Positions 45,039 through 53,288 of a stretch of DNA of 64,000 bases are shown one piece after another (the first letter of the stretch is position 1; each line of letters opens with the position of its first letter). The notes beneath the pieces were generated by a model. That model was not told the origin of the DNA and ran no database searches. It worked only from the letters and a program-made list of their open reading frames with translations. This DNA comes from Planctomycetota bacterium (lineage in GTDB: Bacteria; Planctomycetota; UBA1135), in assembly GCA_021776795.1 (NCBI GenBank), contig JAJFFC010000017.1, forward strand, positions 62,001 through 126,000, read 5' to 3'. Both the position numbers and the translations under genes were made by a program.

Positions 45039-45638
45039 ATGCTGCGCATCACTGCAGGAGAACACCGCGGCCGCAAACTCAAGGTGCCCGCCGTTGCCGC
45101 CACTCGTCCCCTGGTCGAGCGCGCGCGGGAAGGGGTGTTCAATCACCTCGGCCCCCTAGTCCACGATGCGGTGGTCTGGGATGTCTACGCCGGCAGCGGC
45201 ATCATTGGCCTTGAGGCCCTGTCTCGTGGCGCTCAAGAGGTGCTTGCGATTGAGCGCAATGCTCGCGCCGCCGCCCAGCTGCAAGAGAATGCGGCCATTC
45301 TGGGCCTGAGTGAGCGCCTGCGCTGCCTCAAGCTCGATGCCCACCGCCTGCCCAGCCTGGCCGACGGCTTCCCTGCGCCCGATTTGGTCTTCTTCGACCC
45401 TCCCTACGATGATTTCCGCAAGGGCGGCCATCCTCGGATCAAGGCATGGAAGCTTTTTTGTGCCCTCGCCAAACTTCTGCGCCCAGGGGGATGCGCAGTG
45501 GCGCACACGCCGCGAAGATTGCTGACCGAAGAGGAATGCGCCGCCCTCCCCGGCCTCGAATGCCGTGATTACGGCACCACCTCTTTGTACTGGTGGCATC
45601 GGCCAGCAGAGGATCCCCACGAAAATCCAGAAGCATGA
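45039..45638 (+). CDS. rsmD: 16S rRNA (guanine(966)-N(2))-methyltransferase
   Basis: 199 residues. Methylates G966 of 16S rRNA. Motifs: RITAGEHRGRKLKVP and TRPLVERAREGVFNHL at the N-terminus, SAM-binding VWDVYAGSGIIGLEALSRGA and the catalytic-type FFDPPYDD. ATG 45039 is preferred over an earlier in-frame start at 45015, which would sit within the divergent pdxJ start. The stop overlaps nagA as ATGA. Confidence 0.93.
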   Translation: MLRITAGEHRGRKLKVPAVAATRPLVERAREGVFNHLGPLVHDAVVWDVYAGSGIIGLEALSRGAQEVLAIERNARAAAQLQENAAILGLSERLRCLKLDAHRLPSLADGFPAPDLVFFDPPYDDFRKGGHPRIKAWKLFCALAKLLRPGGCAVAHTPRRLLTEEECAALPGLECRDYGTTSLYWWHRPAEDPHENPEA

Positions 45639-46831
45639 CCAGCACCTCGTCCAAAGCCAATGCGCGCATCTCCGGATTGTGCGGCCACCTATGGCTAGAT
45701 GGCCGCTTTCGCGCGGGTTGGCTGCGCTGGAAGTCTGGCCGCCTCAGCGAAATCGGCAAGGGCAAGCCCGTGGAAGAGCAAGCCGAAGGGCTGTTGGACC
45801 TCGGCAAGGCGAAAATCCTGCCAGGGTTCGTCGACACTCTGCTCCATGGTTTCGCTGGCGTGGATTGCGGCGAGGGCACTGCGCGAGAATTGCAGCGCAT
45901 GAGTGTGGCCTTGGCGGGAACCGGGGTCACCACGGCCTATGCCGGCTTCTATCCCTTGGACAATCCGGGATATCGCCGCGCTGCGGCGCGTTGGCAGGCT
46001 TGGAAGGCGGTGCGCGGCGCTGCGCGCACACGCTTTGCCGGCTGGCACTTAGAGGGACCCTTCTTGCCCAAAACCATGCGCGGTGCCCTGCCGGCCAAGG
46101 CCTTGTTGGCCCCTAACGAGGTTCATGCCAAGCGCCTGGTTGCGGCTTGCCGCGGCTGGCTCAAGCTGTGCACTTTGGCGCCGGAATTGGCCGGCATGGA
46201 AGAGGCAATCGATCCTTTGCGCGACGCTGGGGTCTTGCCCATGGTCGGTCACACCGAAGCGACTTGGCTAGATTGCGCCGCTTTGGCGGCGACTGGACCA
46301 ATCGGCATGACCCACCTAGGCAACCGCATGACCGCTTTCACTGCGCGCGAGCCGGGTCCGCTTGGCTTTGCCCTGGCGGGTCACGCCAACTGGGTAGGTG
46401 TCATCCCTGATCGGGTGCACGTCGCCAGCGAAAACTTGGCCATGTGGGCGAGCCAACCGGCCATGCAGGATTGCCTCATGGCCATGTCCGACAATCTCTC
46501 TCATGCCGGCCTAGCCGCCGATGATTTTGAGGCTGGCGGGCAGCGCCTTTCGCGCAGCGGAGCGGTTGCGGTGAATGCCAAAGGAGAGCTTGGTGGCACC
46601 TTGGATCCCCTGCCAGAACTCCTTCTGCGCGCGGTGCGCGACGGAGAGTTGAGTTGGGCCCAAGCCATTCGCATGGGCGCAGAAGTGCCGGGGCGCTTGG
46701 TCGGCGATTGTGGCCGATTGGAAGAAGGATTACGCGCCGACGTCCTCTGCCTCAGCGAAGATGAGCAAGAGGTGGATCAGGTTTGGGTGGGGGGCCGCCC
46801 CGCAGTCAGCGCCGGAGGCTGGCGTGACTGA
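45635..46831 (+). CDS. nagA: N-acetylglucosamine-6-phosphate deacetylase
   Basis: 398 residues of the amidohydrolase superfamily. Deacetylates GlcNAc-6-phosphate to glucosamine-6-phosphate in amino-sugar recycling. Metal and substrate motifs: ILPGFVDTLLHGFAG (the family's usual HxH is replaced by LLHG), GWHLEGPFL, MVGHTEAT, GMTHLGNRMTAF and the catalytic-type aspartate region near MAMSDNLSHAG. The start ATG 45635 overlaps the rsmD stop. The replacement near the first metal site is odd but occurs in some NagA variants using a single metal; confidence in exact substrate is moderate. Confidence 0.87.
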   Translation: MTSTSSKANARISGLCGHLWLDGRFRAGWLRWKSGRLSEIGKGKPVEEQAEGLLDLGKAKILPGFVDTLLHGFAGVDCGEGTARELQRMSVALAGTGVTTAYAGFYPLDNPGYRRAAARWQAWKAVRGAARTRFAGWHLEGPFLPKTMRGALPAKALLAPNEVHAKRLVAACRGWLKLCTLAPELAGMEEAIDPLRDAGVLPMVGHTEATWLDCAALAATGPIGMTHLGNRMTAFTAREPGPLGFALAGHANWVGVIPDRVHVASENLAMWASQPAMQDCLMAMSDNLSHAGLAADDFEAGGQRLSRSGAVAVNAKGELGGTLDPLPELLLRAVRDGELSWAQAIRMGAEVPGRLVGDCGRLEEGLRADVLCLSEDEQEVDQVWVGGRPAVSAGGWRD

Positions 46832-47321
46832 ACTATTTCAGCAGGGCAGCCTGCTGCAGCCAGAAACCCTCGAGGATTGGACCCCCGAGGTTGTGACCAG
46901 GGTCATTGCCGAAACTCTCGAAACTTGGGGCTTTGCGGACTATGGCGCCAGGGTGCGTTGGTGTTGGAACCCGCGCCTGCGCACGACCATCGGTCGCGCC
47001 ATTTTTGAAGACCATTTGGTGGAGTTGAATCCCCATTTGTTGGCGCGCCATCCGGGAGAAATCCGCGGGGTGTTGATTCACGAATTGGCACATCTTGTGG
47101 TGGTCGAGCACTTTGGCTTTCGAGAGTCACCACATGGGCCGCGTTGGAAGGCGCTCATGCGTGCAGCCGGAGAAAGCACCCGCGCCACACATCAACTCGA
47201 CGTCGGCAATCTTCGTCGTCGCCGCAAGAATGCACAGCCTCGACCGCACCGAAGTCGACAAGCACAAACTTTGTCACGTCTCGAGGCCTGGTGGCGGCGG
47301 CTATCCCAGCGCGGCTGGTAG
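46824..47321 (+). CDS. SprT-like zinc metalloprotease
   Basis: 165 residues. The zinc motif H86-E87-L-A-H90 lies in VLIHELAHLVVVEHFG, followed by a third histidine in ESPHGPRWKALMRAAG, as in SprT/YgjP-type proteins. GGAGG at 46813-46817 with a 6-base spacer fixes the GTG start at 46824, which overlaps the nagA end. The C-terminus is arginine-rich (LRRRRKNAQPRPHRSR), suggesting nucleic acid contact, as for SPRTN-type proteases; substrate not known. Confidence 0.85.
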   Translation: MTELFQQGSLLQPETLEDWTPEVVTRVIAETLETWGFADYGARVRWCWNPRLRTTIGRAIFEDHLVELNPHLLARHPGEIRGVLIHELAHLVVVEHFGFRESPHGPRWKALMRAAGESTRATHQLDVGNLRRRRKNAQPRPHRSRQAQTLSRLEAWWRRLSQRGW

Positions 47322-47324
47322 AAT
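47319..47324 (+). promoter_or_regulatory. Candidate -10 box (TAGAAT) before the mannose-6-phosphate isomerase gene
   Basis: TAGAAT overlaps the stop of the SprT-like gene and lies 8 bases before an in-frame GTG (47333) and 14 before ATG 47339. Confidence 0.4.
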
Positions 47325-47338
47325 ACGGGGCTGTGTCG

Positions 47339-48349
47339 ATGACTCCCTTTGCCTTGGAACCCTTGTTTTTCGAGCGCCTTCTGAAAGAGAAGGTGTGGGG
47401 TGGACACACACTGGCCAAGCGTTTTTCTTTACAGCCAGAGTTTGATGGCCCCTTGGGAGAGACCTGGGAGTTGAGTGATTACCCCGGCGAAGAAACCACC
47501 GTTCGTGGTGGTGCACATGCAGGCAAAAGCCTGCGCGCCCTGATGGAGGAAGTCCCCGAGGTTGTTCTCGGAAACTCACAACCCAGTGCGGATGGCCGTT
47601 TCCCCTTGTTGGTGAAGTTCATCGACGCCGGCGACGACCTTAGCGTGCAAATCCATCCACCCGATGGACCTAAGTCCCCAACGGGCGTTGGTAAAACCGA
47701 GGCGTGGTACATCTTGGACCGCGAACCTGGAGCCGGCGTGATTTGCGGATTGAAACCGGGAACCTCGCAAGAAGTGTTTGCCGCAGAAGCGGGTGATTCG
47801 CGCGTGCGCAATCACTTGGCCGAGATTGCGGTGGAGTCTGGTGACTGCGTCATGGTTCCTGCCGGCCAAACCCACGCGATTCGCGGGGGAGTGGTGTTAT
47901 GCGAAGTGCAGCAAACTTCCGACGTCACTTACCGCATGTACGACTGGGATCGACTTGGTCTAGATGGCAAGCCGCGAGAAACGCACTTGCAGCAAGCCCT
48001 GGAAGTGGTGGATTTCCAGCTTCCGCCAGCAATTCCCTACCGAGCCACCTTTGGTTTGGCGCGGGCGACTGGTGGCCTGCAAAACTCGGTGCTGGTGTCG
48101 TGTGATTACTTCCGCCTGGAAGAGCTGCGCGTCGGCAGCGTTGGCGGAGACTTGCGCGGCCAAGGTTTCGCGCAAACCCTTTCGGTGTTGTCTGGTCAAG
48201 GCGACGTGGCTTCGCTTGACAACAGCTTTGCTCCACGGGAGCTGATTCCTGGCGACACGTTGTTGCTGCCGGGCGGCCTAGAAGGAGTGCGCTTGTGCGC
48301 TTCCAGCGATCAGGAGCCGCTGTCATTGCTCCTCGGCGTCGCGCTTTAA
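47339..48349 (+). CDS. manA: Mannose-6-phosphate isomerase, class I
   Basis: 336 residues. Interconverts mannose-6-phosphate and fructose-6-phosphate. The cupin zinc site is seen in FIDAGDDLSVQIHPPD with QxH, in KTEAWYIL (glutamate) and in VPAGQTHAIRGG (histidine). The N-terminal ALEPLFFERLLKEKVWGG is typical. ATG 47339 follows GGGG with an 8-base spacer; GTG 47333 is an alternative if the message is leaderless from the TAGAAT box. Together with nagA it points to amino-sugar and mannose metabolism. Confidence 0.93.
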   Translation: MTPFALEPLFFERLLKEKVWGGHTLAKRFSLQPEFDGPLGETWELSDYPGEETTVRGGAHAGKSLRALMEEVPEVVLGNSQPSADGRFPLLVKFIDAGDDLSVQIHPPDGPKSPTGVGKTEAWYILDREPGAGVICGLKPGTSQEVFAAEAGDSRVRNHLAEIAVESGDCVMVPAGQTHAIRGGVVLCEVQQTSDVTYRMYDWDRLGLDGKPRETHLQQALEVVDFQLPPAIPYRATFGLARATGGLQNSVLVSCDYFRLEELRVGSVGGDLRGQGFAQTLSVLSGQGDVASLDNSFAPRELIPGDTLLLPGGLEGVRLCASSDQEPLSLLLGVAL

Positions 48350-48371
48350 GCGCGAATAGCAACAGAGCAAC

Positions 48372-49454
48372 ATGGTACGCGGAAAAGGCAAACCTCTTAA
48401 GCGCAAAAAGAAGCGCAAGCCCGGCAAACCAGCCGCCGGTACCGGGCGCGGCGTGCCCAAGGTCAGTAAACGCGCGAGGCGGGTTGCGCATGGTTTTGTC
48501 GCAGCAAGCCCTGCGGCGACCGACGCTACGGACATGCCATTGATGGAACGTTCCGCGCAAGGCGTACGCCTGAACCGTTGGCTTGCCGAGCAAGGTGTCG
48601 CTTCGCGCCGTAAGTGCGATGAAAAGATTTTCGATGGCGAAGTGTCTGTCAACGGAAGCGTGATTATGGAACCGGGCTATCGGGTGCAAGACGGCGATGA
48701 CGTCCGACTAAATGGCACACGGATTCAAACCAGCCGTCGTTTGTACTACTTGTTCTATAAGCCGCGTGGCGTGTTGTGCACCAATGATCCTCGCGAAACG
48801 AGAACTCGCTTATGCGATTTGGTCGATCCCATGGTCCCTGGCCGGGTGTACCCCGTTGGCCGTCTAGATGAAGATTCCGAGGGTTTGCTTCTTCTGACCA
48901 ATGACGGCGACTTTGCGCAGCTCGTGGCCCATCCACGGCATGGTGTGCGCAAGACCTATGTATGCCATGTCAGTTCAGCGATCAACGGCGCTGACGTCGC
49001 GCGGATGAAAGAGGGCATCTACATGGATGGTGTGAAGGTTGTTCCTGAGAAGATACGCATCGTCAAGCGTATGCCCAGCGCGACCTCACTGGAAGTCACT
49101 TTGCATGAGGGCCGCAATCGCGAAGTGCGGCGATTGCTCGCACGCTTTGGCTATGGCGTGAAGCGCCTCAAGCGCGTGCGCATTGGCAACCTTGGCTTGC
49201 AAGGGATTAAGCGTGGGCAGCTGCGCCCTCTTGCCGCTAGTGAACGCGATGCCCTCATCGCTCACGCCGAAGGTAAGACGCTCGAAGAGTTGGGTGCGCC
49301 GGTAAAGCGTAAGCGCTCACGTCGTGCAGTCAGTACTCGCGGCACGGGAACCCGTAGCGAAGGTGGCCCGCGCGGTAGCGGGGGAGGCGCGCGCAGTCCT
49401 CGCAAGAAGAGTAGCTCTCGAAACTCCGGCAAAGGTCCCAAGCGCGGTGCTTAG
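48372..49454 (+). CDS. Pseudouridine synthase (RsuA/RluB family)
   Basis: 360 residues. A basic leader (about 1-55) precedes an S4 RNA-binding domain (VRLNRWLAEQGVASRRKCDE) and a catalytic domain with FYKPRGVLCTND and the catalytic aspartate in VGRLDEDSEGLLLLTNDG. A long arginine/glycine/serine-rich tail follows residue 300. Members isomerise specific uridines of rRNA; RluB (23S U2605) is the closest by plan but the tails are extra. The 3' end overlaps the next gene start by 8 bases. Confidence 0.9.
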   Translation: MVRGKGKPLKRKKKRKPGKPAAGTGRGVPKVSKRARRVAHGFVAASPAATDATDMPLMERSAQGVRLNRWLAEQGVASRRKCDEKIFDGEVSVNGSVIMEPGYRVQDGDDVRLNGTRIQTSRRLYYLFYKPRGVLCTNDPRETRTRLCDLVDPMVPGRVYPVGRLDEDSEGLLLLTNDGDFAQLVAHPRHGVRKTYVCHVSSAINGADVARMKEGIYMDGVKVVPEKIRIVKRMPSATSLEVTLHEGRNREVRRLLARFGYGVKRLKRVRIGNLGLQGIKRGQLRPLAASERDALIAHAEGKTLEELGAPVKRKRSRRAVSTRGTGTRSEGGPRGSGGGARSPRKKSSSRNSGKGPKRGA

Positions 49455-50844
49455 GTTCGACACCATTCTGCGCGACCCGGTGCACGGGGACATTCCGCTG
49501 ACTGCGGAAGAATTGCGCGTGCTCGACACGCCGGAAATGCAGCGCCTGCGCCATGTGCGTCAACTTGGTGCGGCCTTCCTGATTTACCCTGGCGCGCAGC
49601 ACAGTCGCTTTGAGCATTCCATCGGCACGGCGCACTTGGCCACGCGCATGGTCAATGCAGTGAATCAAGAAAGAGACCGTCTTGGCGACCCACGCCTCGA
49701 TGGTTATGACCAGGCGGCCCTGCGCATCATTCGTCTTGCAGCACTGGTGCACGACGCAACACACCTTCCCTTTGGTCACAACATTGAGGACCAAACTGGA
49801 TTGTTGCCGCGCCACGACCGCCCAGATCGTTTCGCACGCCTGCTTTCCGAGGACACGTCATTGGGGCGGACTCTTCAGTCCCTCGGTGCACGGCAAAGTG
49901 TGTTGTCGATTCTTGCTCCCGAGTTAGTCGATCCAGGCGAGGCCGCGCCGGACCATTGGCGCGCCCTGGTGAGCGGAACTATCGACGCCGACATGCTCGA
50001 TTATCTCGCCCGCGACGCCATGTTCACTGGGCTGAAGTTGGAGTATGACCCGCGCATCTTTGGGGTCTTCCGCGTCGACCGCGCCAGCCAACGACTTTAT
50101 GTCGAGATGGGGCGGCAGGGTTATCTCAAGGAAGCCGTGCTGTCCGAGGTCGTGCGCTGCCTCGAAGCGCGCTACTACTTCTCTGAGCGGGTGTATTACC
50201 ACCACGCCAAAATCGCCGCCGGTTCGTTGGTGGCCAAGGCGGTCGAAGTGGTTCTGCTCGAAGAGGCGGTCAGCTTTGAAGAGCTGCAAACCGCGACCGA
50301 TGCGGGCCTGTTCGACCTGCTTTCTCGCGCCAAGGTCGACGACCCGCGCCGCCGCGCCGATCTCGATCTCTACCTCGAGGCCTGGCAGCATCGTCGCCTG
50401 CCCAAGCGTGCCGCGGTCTATCCGGTTTACGCCAATGCTGAGATTCAGCAGGACTTGATCGACCAGTTCTTCGGCGCGGGCTCGGCAGAGCATCGGCGCA
50501 AGGTCGAGCGCGAAATGGCTGAGGAGCTCGAGCGCCGCTGCGGGCGCCGCGTTCCGGTCATGCTGTACTGCCCCGCAGGCCACATGCAGCTAAAACAAGC
50601 CAAACTCCTTGTTCACTGGCCAGGCACCGAGGGCCTGAGCAGCCTCTCGGATTACTCTGCCGAGGCTCCCCGCCTCAAGGATCTCGAACAGGCCTATCCG
50701 CGGATGTGGAAGTTTTATGCCCATGTCCTCAGCGACGAACCGAGCGAGCTCGAGGCGGCGCGCCAATTGTGTGCAGAAGTCTTCCCTCGGGCCGTGAATG
50801 TTTTACGGCCAGAAAGCGGAAACCCATTCCTGAGTAGGCTCTAG
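49447..50844 (+). CDS. HD-domain phosphohydrolase (SAMHD1/dGTPase-like)
   Basis: 465 residues. Metal motif: H in HSRFEHSIGTAHLA, HD in ALVHDATHLPFGH and D in SGTIDADMLDYLARDA, the SAMHD1-type order. The N-terminus TILRDPVHGDIPLT also matches that group. GTG 49447 overlaps the upstream stop (GTGCTTAG), with AAAGG at 49430-49434. Members hydrolyse dNTPs or other nucleotides; substrate not shown by the sequence. Confidence 0.88.
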   Translation: MLRFDTILRDPVHGDIPLTAEELRVLDTPEMQRLRHVRQLGAAFLIYPGAQHSRFEHSIGTAHLATRMVNAVNQERDRLGDPRLDGYDQAALRIIRLAALVHDATHLPFGHNIEDQTGLLPRHDRPDRFARLLSEDTSLGRTLQSLGARQSVLSILAPELVDPGEAAPDHWRALVSGTIDADMLDYLARDAMFTGLKLEYDPRIFGVFRVDRASQRLYVEMGRQGYLKEAVLSEVVRCLEARYYFSERVYYHHAKIAAGSLVAKAVEVVLLEEAVSFEELQTATDAGLFDLLSRAKVDDPRRRADLDLYLEAWQHRRLPKRAAVYPVYANAEIQQDLIDQFFGAGSAEHRRKVEREMAEELERRCGRRVPVMLYCPAGHMQLKQAKLLVHWPGTEGLSSLSDYSAEAPRLKDLEQAYPRMWKFYAHVLSDEPSELEAARQLCAEVFPRAVNVLRPESGNPFLSRL

Positions 50845-50893
50845 AATGGGGGCCAGGCTGCCGGGTTTCCCGGCGCGCTTTGTCCCCATCGCT

Positions 50894-51721
50894 ATGCCTA
50901 GAACCCTGCTCATCACCCTCGCCGCTACCGGGCTCCTACTCGGTGCCGGTGTCGCTTCCCCGGCGCCAGACGCCGGGGCATTTGCATCGTCCACACTCGG
51001 TGCGCAAACCAATGTCGTTTTCCTCGGGATCGAAGGAGATTACAAAGAGGTCTCGGTAGAGGAACTCACCACGTGGTTTGACGAGGAAAAAGAGCAGAAG
51101 GTTGTTGGCAAACCGCTGCGCGCGATCAGTGATCAATCCCGTCACGTATGGGCTTTGGAGACTGATGAGCCTAAAAAGCTGTTGCGCAGTCTAAAGTCTG
51201 GCCTGAAGAAGCAAGGCTTTAAAGCCTCCATGTTGGTGACCACTGCGGTCGAGCCACTGGAGAGAGATTCCCGTGCCGTCCGCACTGCTCTGCGCACGAT
51301 TGAACAACAGAAAAAGGTCTGGACTAGCTACAGCGCTCGTGGCAGCGAGATCATTTGGGTCTTTCACGAGAAGAGCTACTCGGCGAAGAAGGTCGAGGGC
51401 TTGTTCCGCGACACCGATGCCACTGTGGCCTATGCCCACCAAAATGTGTCTTTGGCTCCGGCGCAATGCGACGACCTAGCCACCATGGCCGTCGAGCTGA
51501 CTGAAAAGCTCGACGCACTCAAGATCTCCACCAATGATGACCACTTTGTCGCCGACTTATTCCTGCGTGACATCGAAAGCTTCCTGGTCCTGCATCAAGA
51601 CGGCGGCAAGCAAATGGTGTTCTGCCCTTCGACCTTGCTCCGTGCCGTGCCTGCGGACCAAGATCCGGCGACTTGGCAAGTCACCATCGACAACACCGGC
51701 TACCCTTTCCTGAAGAAGTAG
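50894..51721 (+). CDS. Secreted protein of unknown function
   Basis: 275 residues; not recognised. ATG 50894 gives a signal peptide (MPRTLLITLAATGLLLGAGVASPAP), then a mixed alpha/beta sequence with many lysines and one repeat-like theme: KPLRAISDQSRHVWALETDEPKKLLRSL and KVWTSYSARGSEIIWVFHEKSYSAKK. It is followed by a strong terminator. An upstream ATG at 50846 in the same frame would give a leader without a signal peptide. Confidence 0.7.
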   Translation: MPRTLLITLAATGLLLGAGVASPAPDAGAFASSTLGAQTNVVFLGIEGDYKEVSVEELTTWFDEEKEQKVVGKPLRAISDQSRHVWALETDEPKKLLRSLKSGLKKQGFKASMLVTTAVEPLERDSRAVRTALRTIEQQKKVWTSYSARGSEIIWVFHEKSYSAKKVEGLFRDTDATVAYAHQNVSLAPAQCDDLATMAVELTEKLDALKISTNDDHFVADLFLRDIESFLVLHQDGGKQMVFCPSTLLRAVPADQDPATWQVTIDNTGYPFLKK

Positions 51722-51769
51722 CCGCGGTTGCGGTCACGGCGAAGGTCCGTGAACCTGCGCCCCGACCCC

Positions 51770-51806
51770 AAAATCGCGCGTTTCCGCCAGGATTCGCGCG
51801 ATTTTT
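51770..51806 (+). terminator. Rho-independent terminator
   Basis: AAAATCGCGCG (51770-51780) pairs perfectly with CGCGCGATTTT (51795-51805) around a 14-base loop, ending in a run of T. It terminates the unknown secreted gene. The remainder of the 260-base gap holds only a GACATCG/CGATGTC hairpin (51870-51887) without a T run. Confidence 0.85.
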
Positions 51807-51981
51807 GCATGACTGAGGGGGCTTCGGTCGCTAAATAGTGCAAATGTCCCCAAGCACCCCCACAGGTCAGACATCGACACCGATGTCTCGTGACTCCGGC
51901 TCGCTGCCGGGCTCCTTGCCTTTGATCCGCGGCCAGTAGGCGCGGAAGGCGGTGCAGCCTGTTCAGGGCTCCGCGAGCGAG

Positions 51982-53229
51982 CTACCCAGGGCTTGATTGG
52001 AGCGCGGCGAGCCGTGCAGCCAGCCGCTTCATGGCCTCGGTCAACACCTCTTCGCCTGTGGCGAAGCTGAAGCGCAGGCAGCGGGAATCGCCAAAGGCGC
52101 TGCCGCCAATGCTGGCCACGCGATCAGCTTCGAGCAGAATGTCGGCGAGGTCATCGCCACTGGTCACAGTGCGCTTGGTGGCGGGGTCTTGCTTGCCGAA
52201 AAAGGCGCTGACATCGAGCCAGGCATAGAAGGCGCCTTGAGGCAGCTCACAGCGAATGCCAGGCATGGCGGAGAGCTTCTCGCTGATGAGTTTGGCGCGG
52301 GAGGCGAAAGCTAGGTCCATACGTGCGACATCCTCGTCGGCCTGCTCAATCGCGGCCAAAGAGGCCAGTTGGGAGATGGCATTGGGAGAGCCGGAAAGTT
52401 GGCTCTGCACCGTGGCCACGGCTTTGGCGACCTCTGGTGCTGCGGCAAGAAAGCCCATGCGCCACCCGGTCATGGCGTAGGTTTTGCTCATGCCGCCAAT
52501 CCAGACACTGGTTTTGCGCAATTCCGGAAGGATGGCGAGTGGGGAGACGTGCTTGGCCTCGCCGTAAGTCAGCGCGGCGTAGATCTCATCGGAAATGATG
52601 CGGATTCCGTGCCGCAGGGCCCACTCTCCGAGTTCACGCAGACAAGCCTCGGGGTAAACCACCCCTGTTGGATTGGAGGGCGTATTGAGCAGAATGGCTA
52701 CCGTGCGTTCGGTGCGCGCCGCTTCGAGCGCGGCCAGATCAGGCAGGTGATTGCTGAGGCAGGGAACTTCCACCGCAACGCCCGCGGCGAGCTTGACCAT
52801 TTCGGGATAACTGGTCCAGCACGGAATCGGAATCAGGACTTCGTCACCGGGGTCGACCAAGGCCAACAGGGCTTGGGCGATGGCAATCTTGGCGCCATTG
52901 GTGATGACCACTTCCTGTGGTCGATAGGGCAGACCCCAATTGCGTTCGAGTTGCGCGGCCACGGCCTTGCGCAGCGGCATCATGCCTGCTGCGGCGGTGT
53001 AGCGGCCTTTGCCCTGCTCGATGGCGGCGATCCCAGCAGCCTCGGCAGCCGGCGGCGGCGGGAAATCAGGCTCACCAGCAGTAAGGTCGAAGATCTGCGC
53101 GCCCTCGGCCTGCATTCTGCGCACCTTGGCCACTGTGGCCAGGGTGGCCGAAGGTGCCAATGTGCGCGCGCGATGCGCCAATTTCCCCTGGGATTGTGGG
53201 GTCGCGGAGGAAGACGACGAAGATTCCAT
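51982..53229 (-). CDS. Pyridoxal-phosphate aminotransferase class I/II
   Basis: 415 residues, probably aspartate- or aromatic-type aminotransferase. Motifs: IFDLTAGEPDFPPP at the N-terminus, VVITNGAKIAIAQALLAL, TPSNPTGVVY, and the PLP lysine in WIGGMSKTYAMTGWRMGF. Exact amino donor not determinable. A serine-rich N-terminal segment (MESSSSSSATPQ) precedes the domain. It diverges from the membrane-anchored gene at 53289 across 59 bases. Confidence 0.9.
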   Translation of the reverse strand: MESSSSSSATPQSQGKLAHRARTLAPSATLATVAKVRRMQAEGAQIFDLTAGEPDFPPPPAAEAAGIAAIEQGKGRYTAAAGMMPLRKAVAAQLERNWGLPYRPQEVVITNGAKIAIAQALLALVDPGDEVLIPIPCWTSYPEMVKLAAGVAVEVPCLSNHLPDLAALEAARTERTVAILLNTPSNPTGVVYPEACLRELGEWALRHGIRIISDEIYAALTYGEAKHVSPLAILPELRKTSVWIGGMSKTYAMTGWRMGFLAAAPEVAKAVATVQSQLSGSPNAISQLASLAAIEQADEDVARMDLAFASRAKLISEKLSAMPGIRCELPQGAFYAWLDVSAFFGKQDPATKRTVTSGDDLADILLEADRVASIGGSAFGDSRCLRFSFATGEEVLTEAMKRLAARLAALQSSPG

Positions 53230-53288
53230 AGGAGAGCTGCAGGGAAAGGGACGACATTCCCTTGCCGAAGCGTCAGAATAGCGTCGCC

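Noticed and set aside
51870-51887. GACATCG/CGATGTC hairpin as a second terminator or operator
   Set aside because: No T run on either strand and no gene start nearby; chance is as likely.
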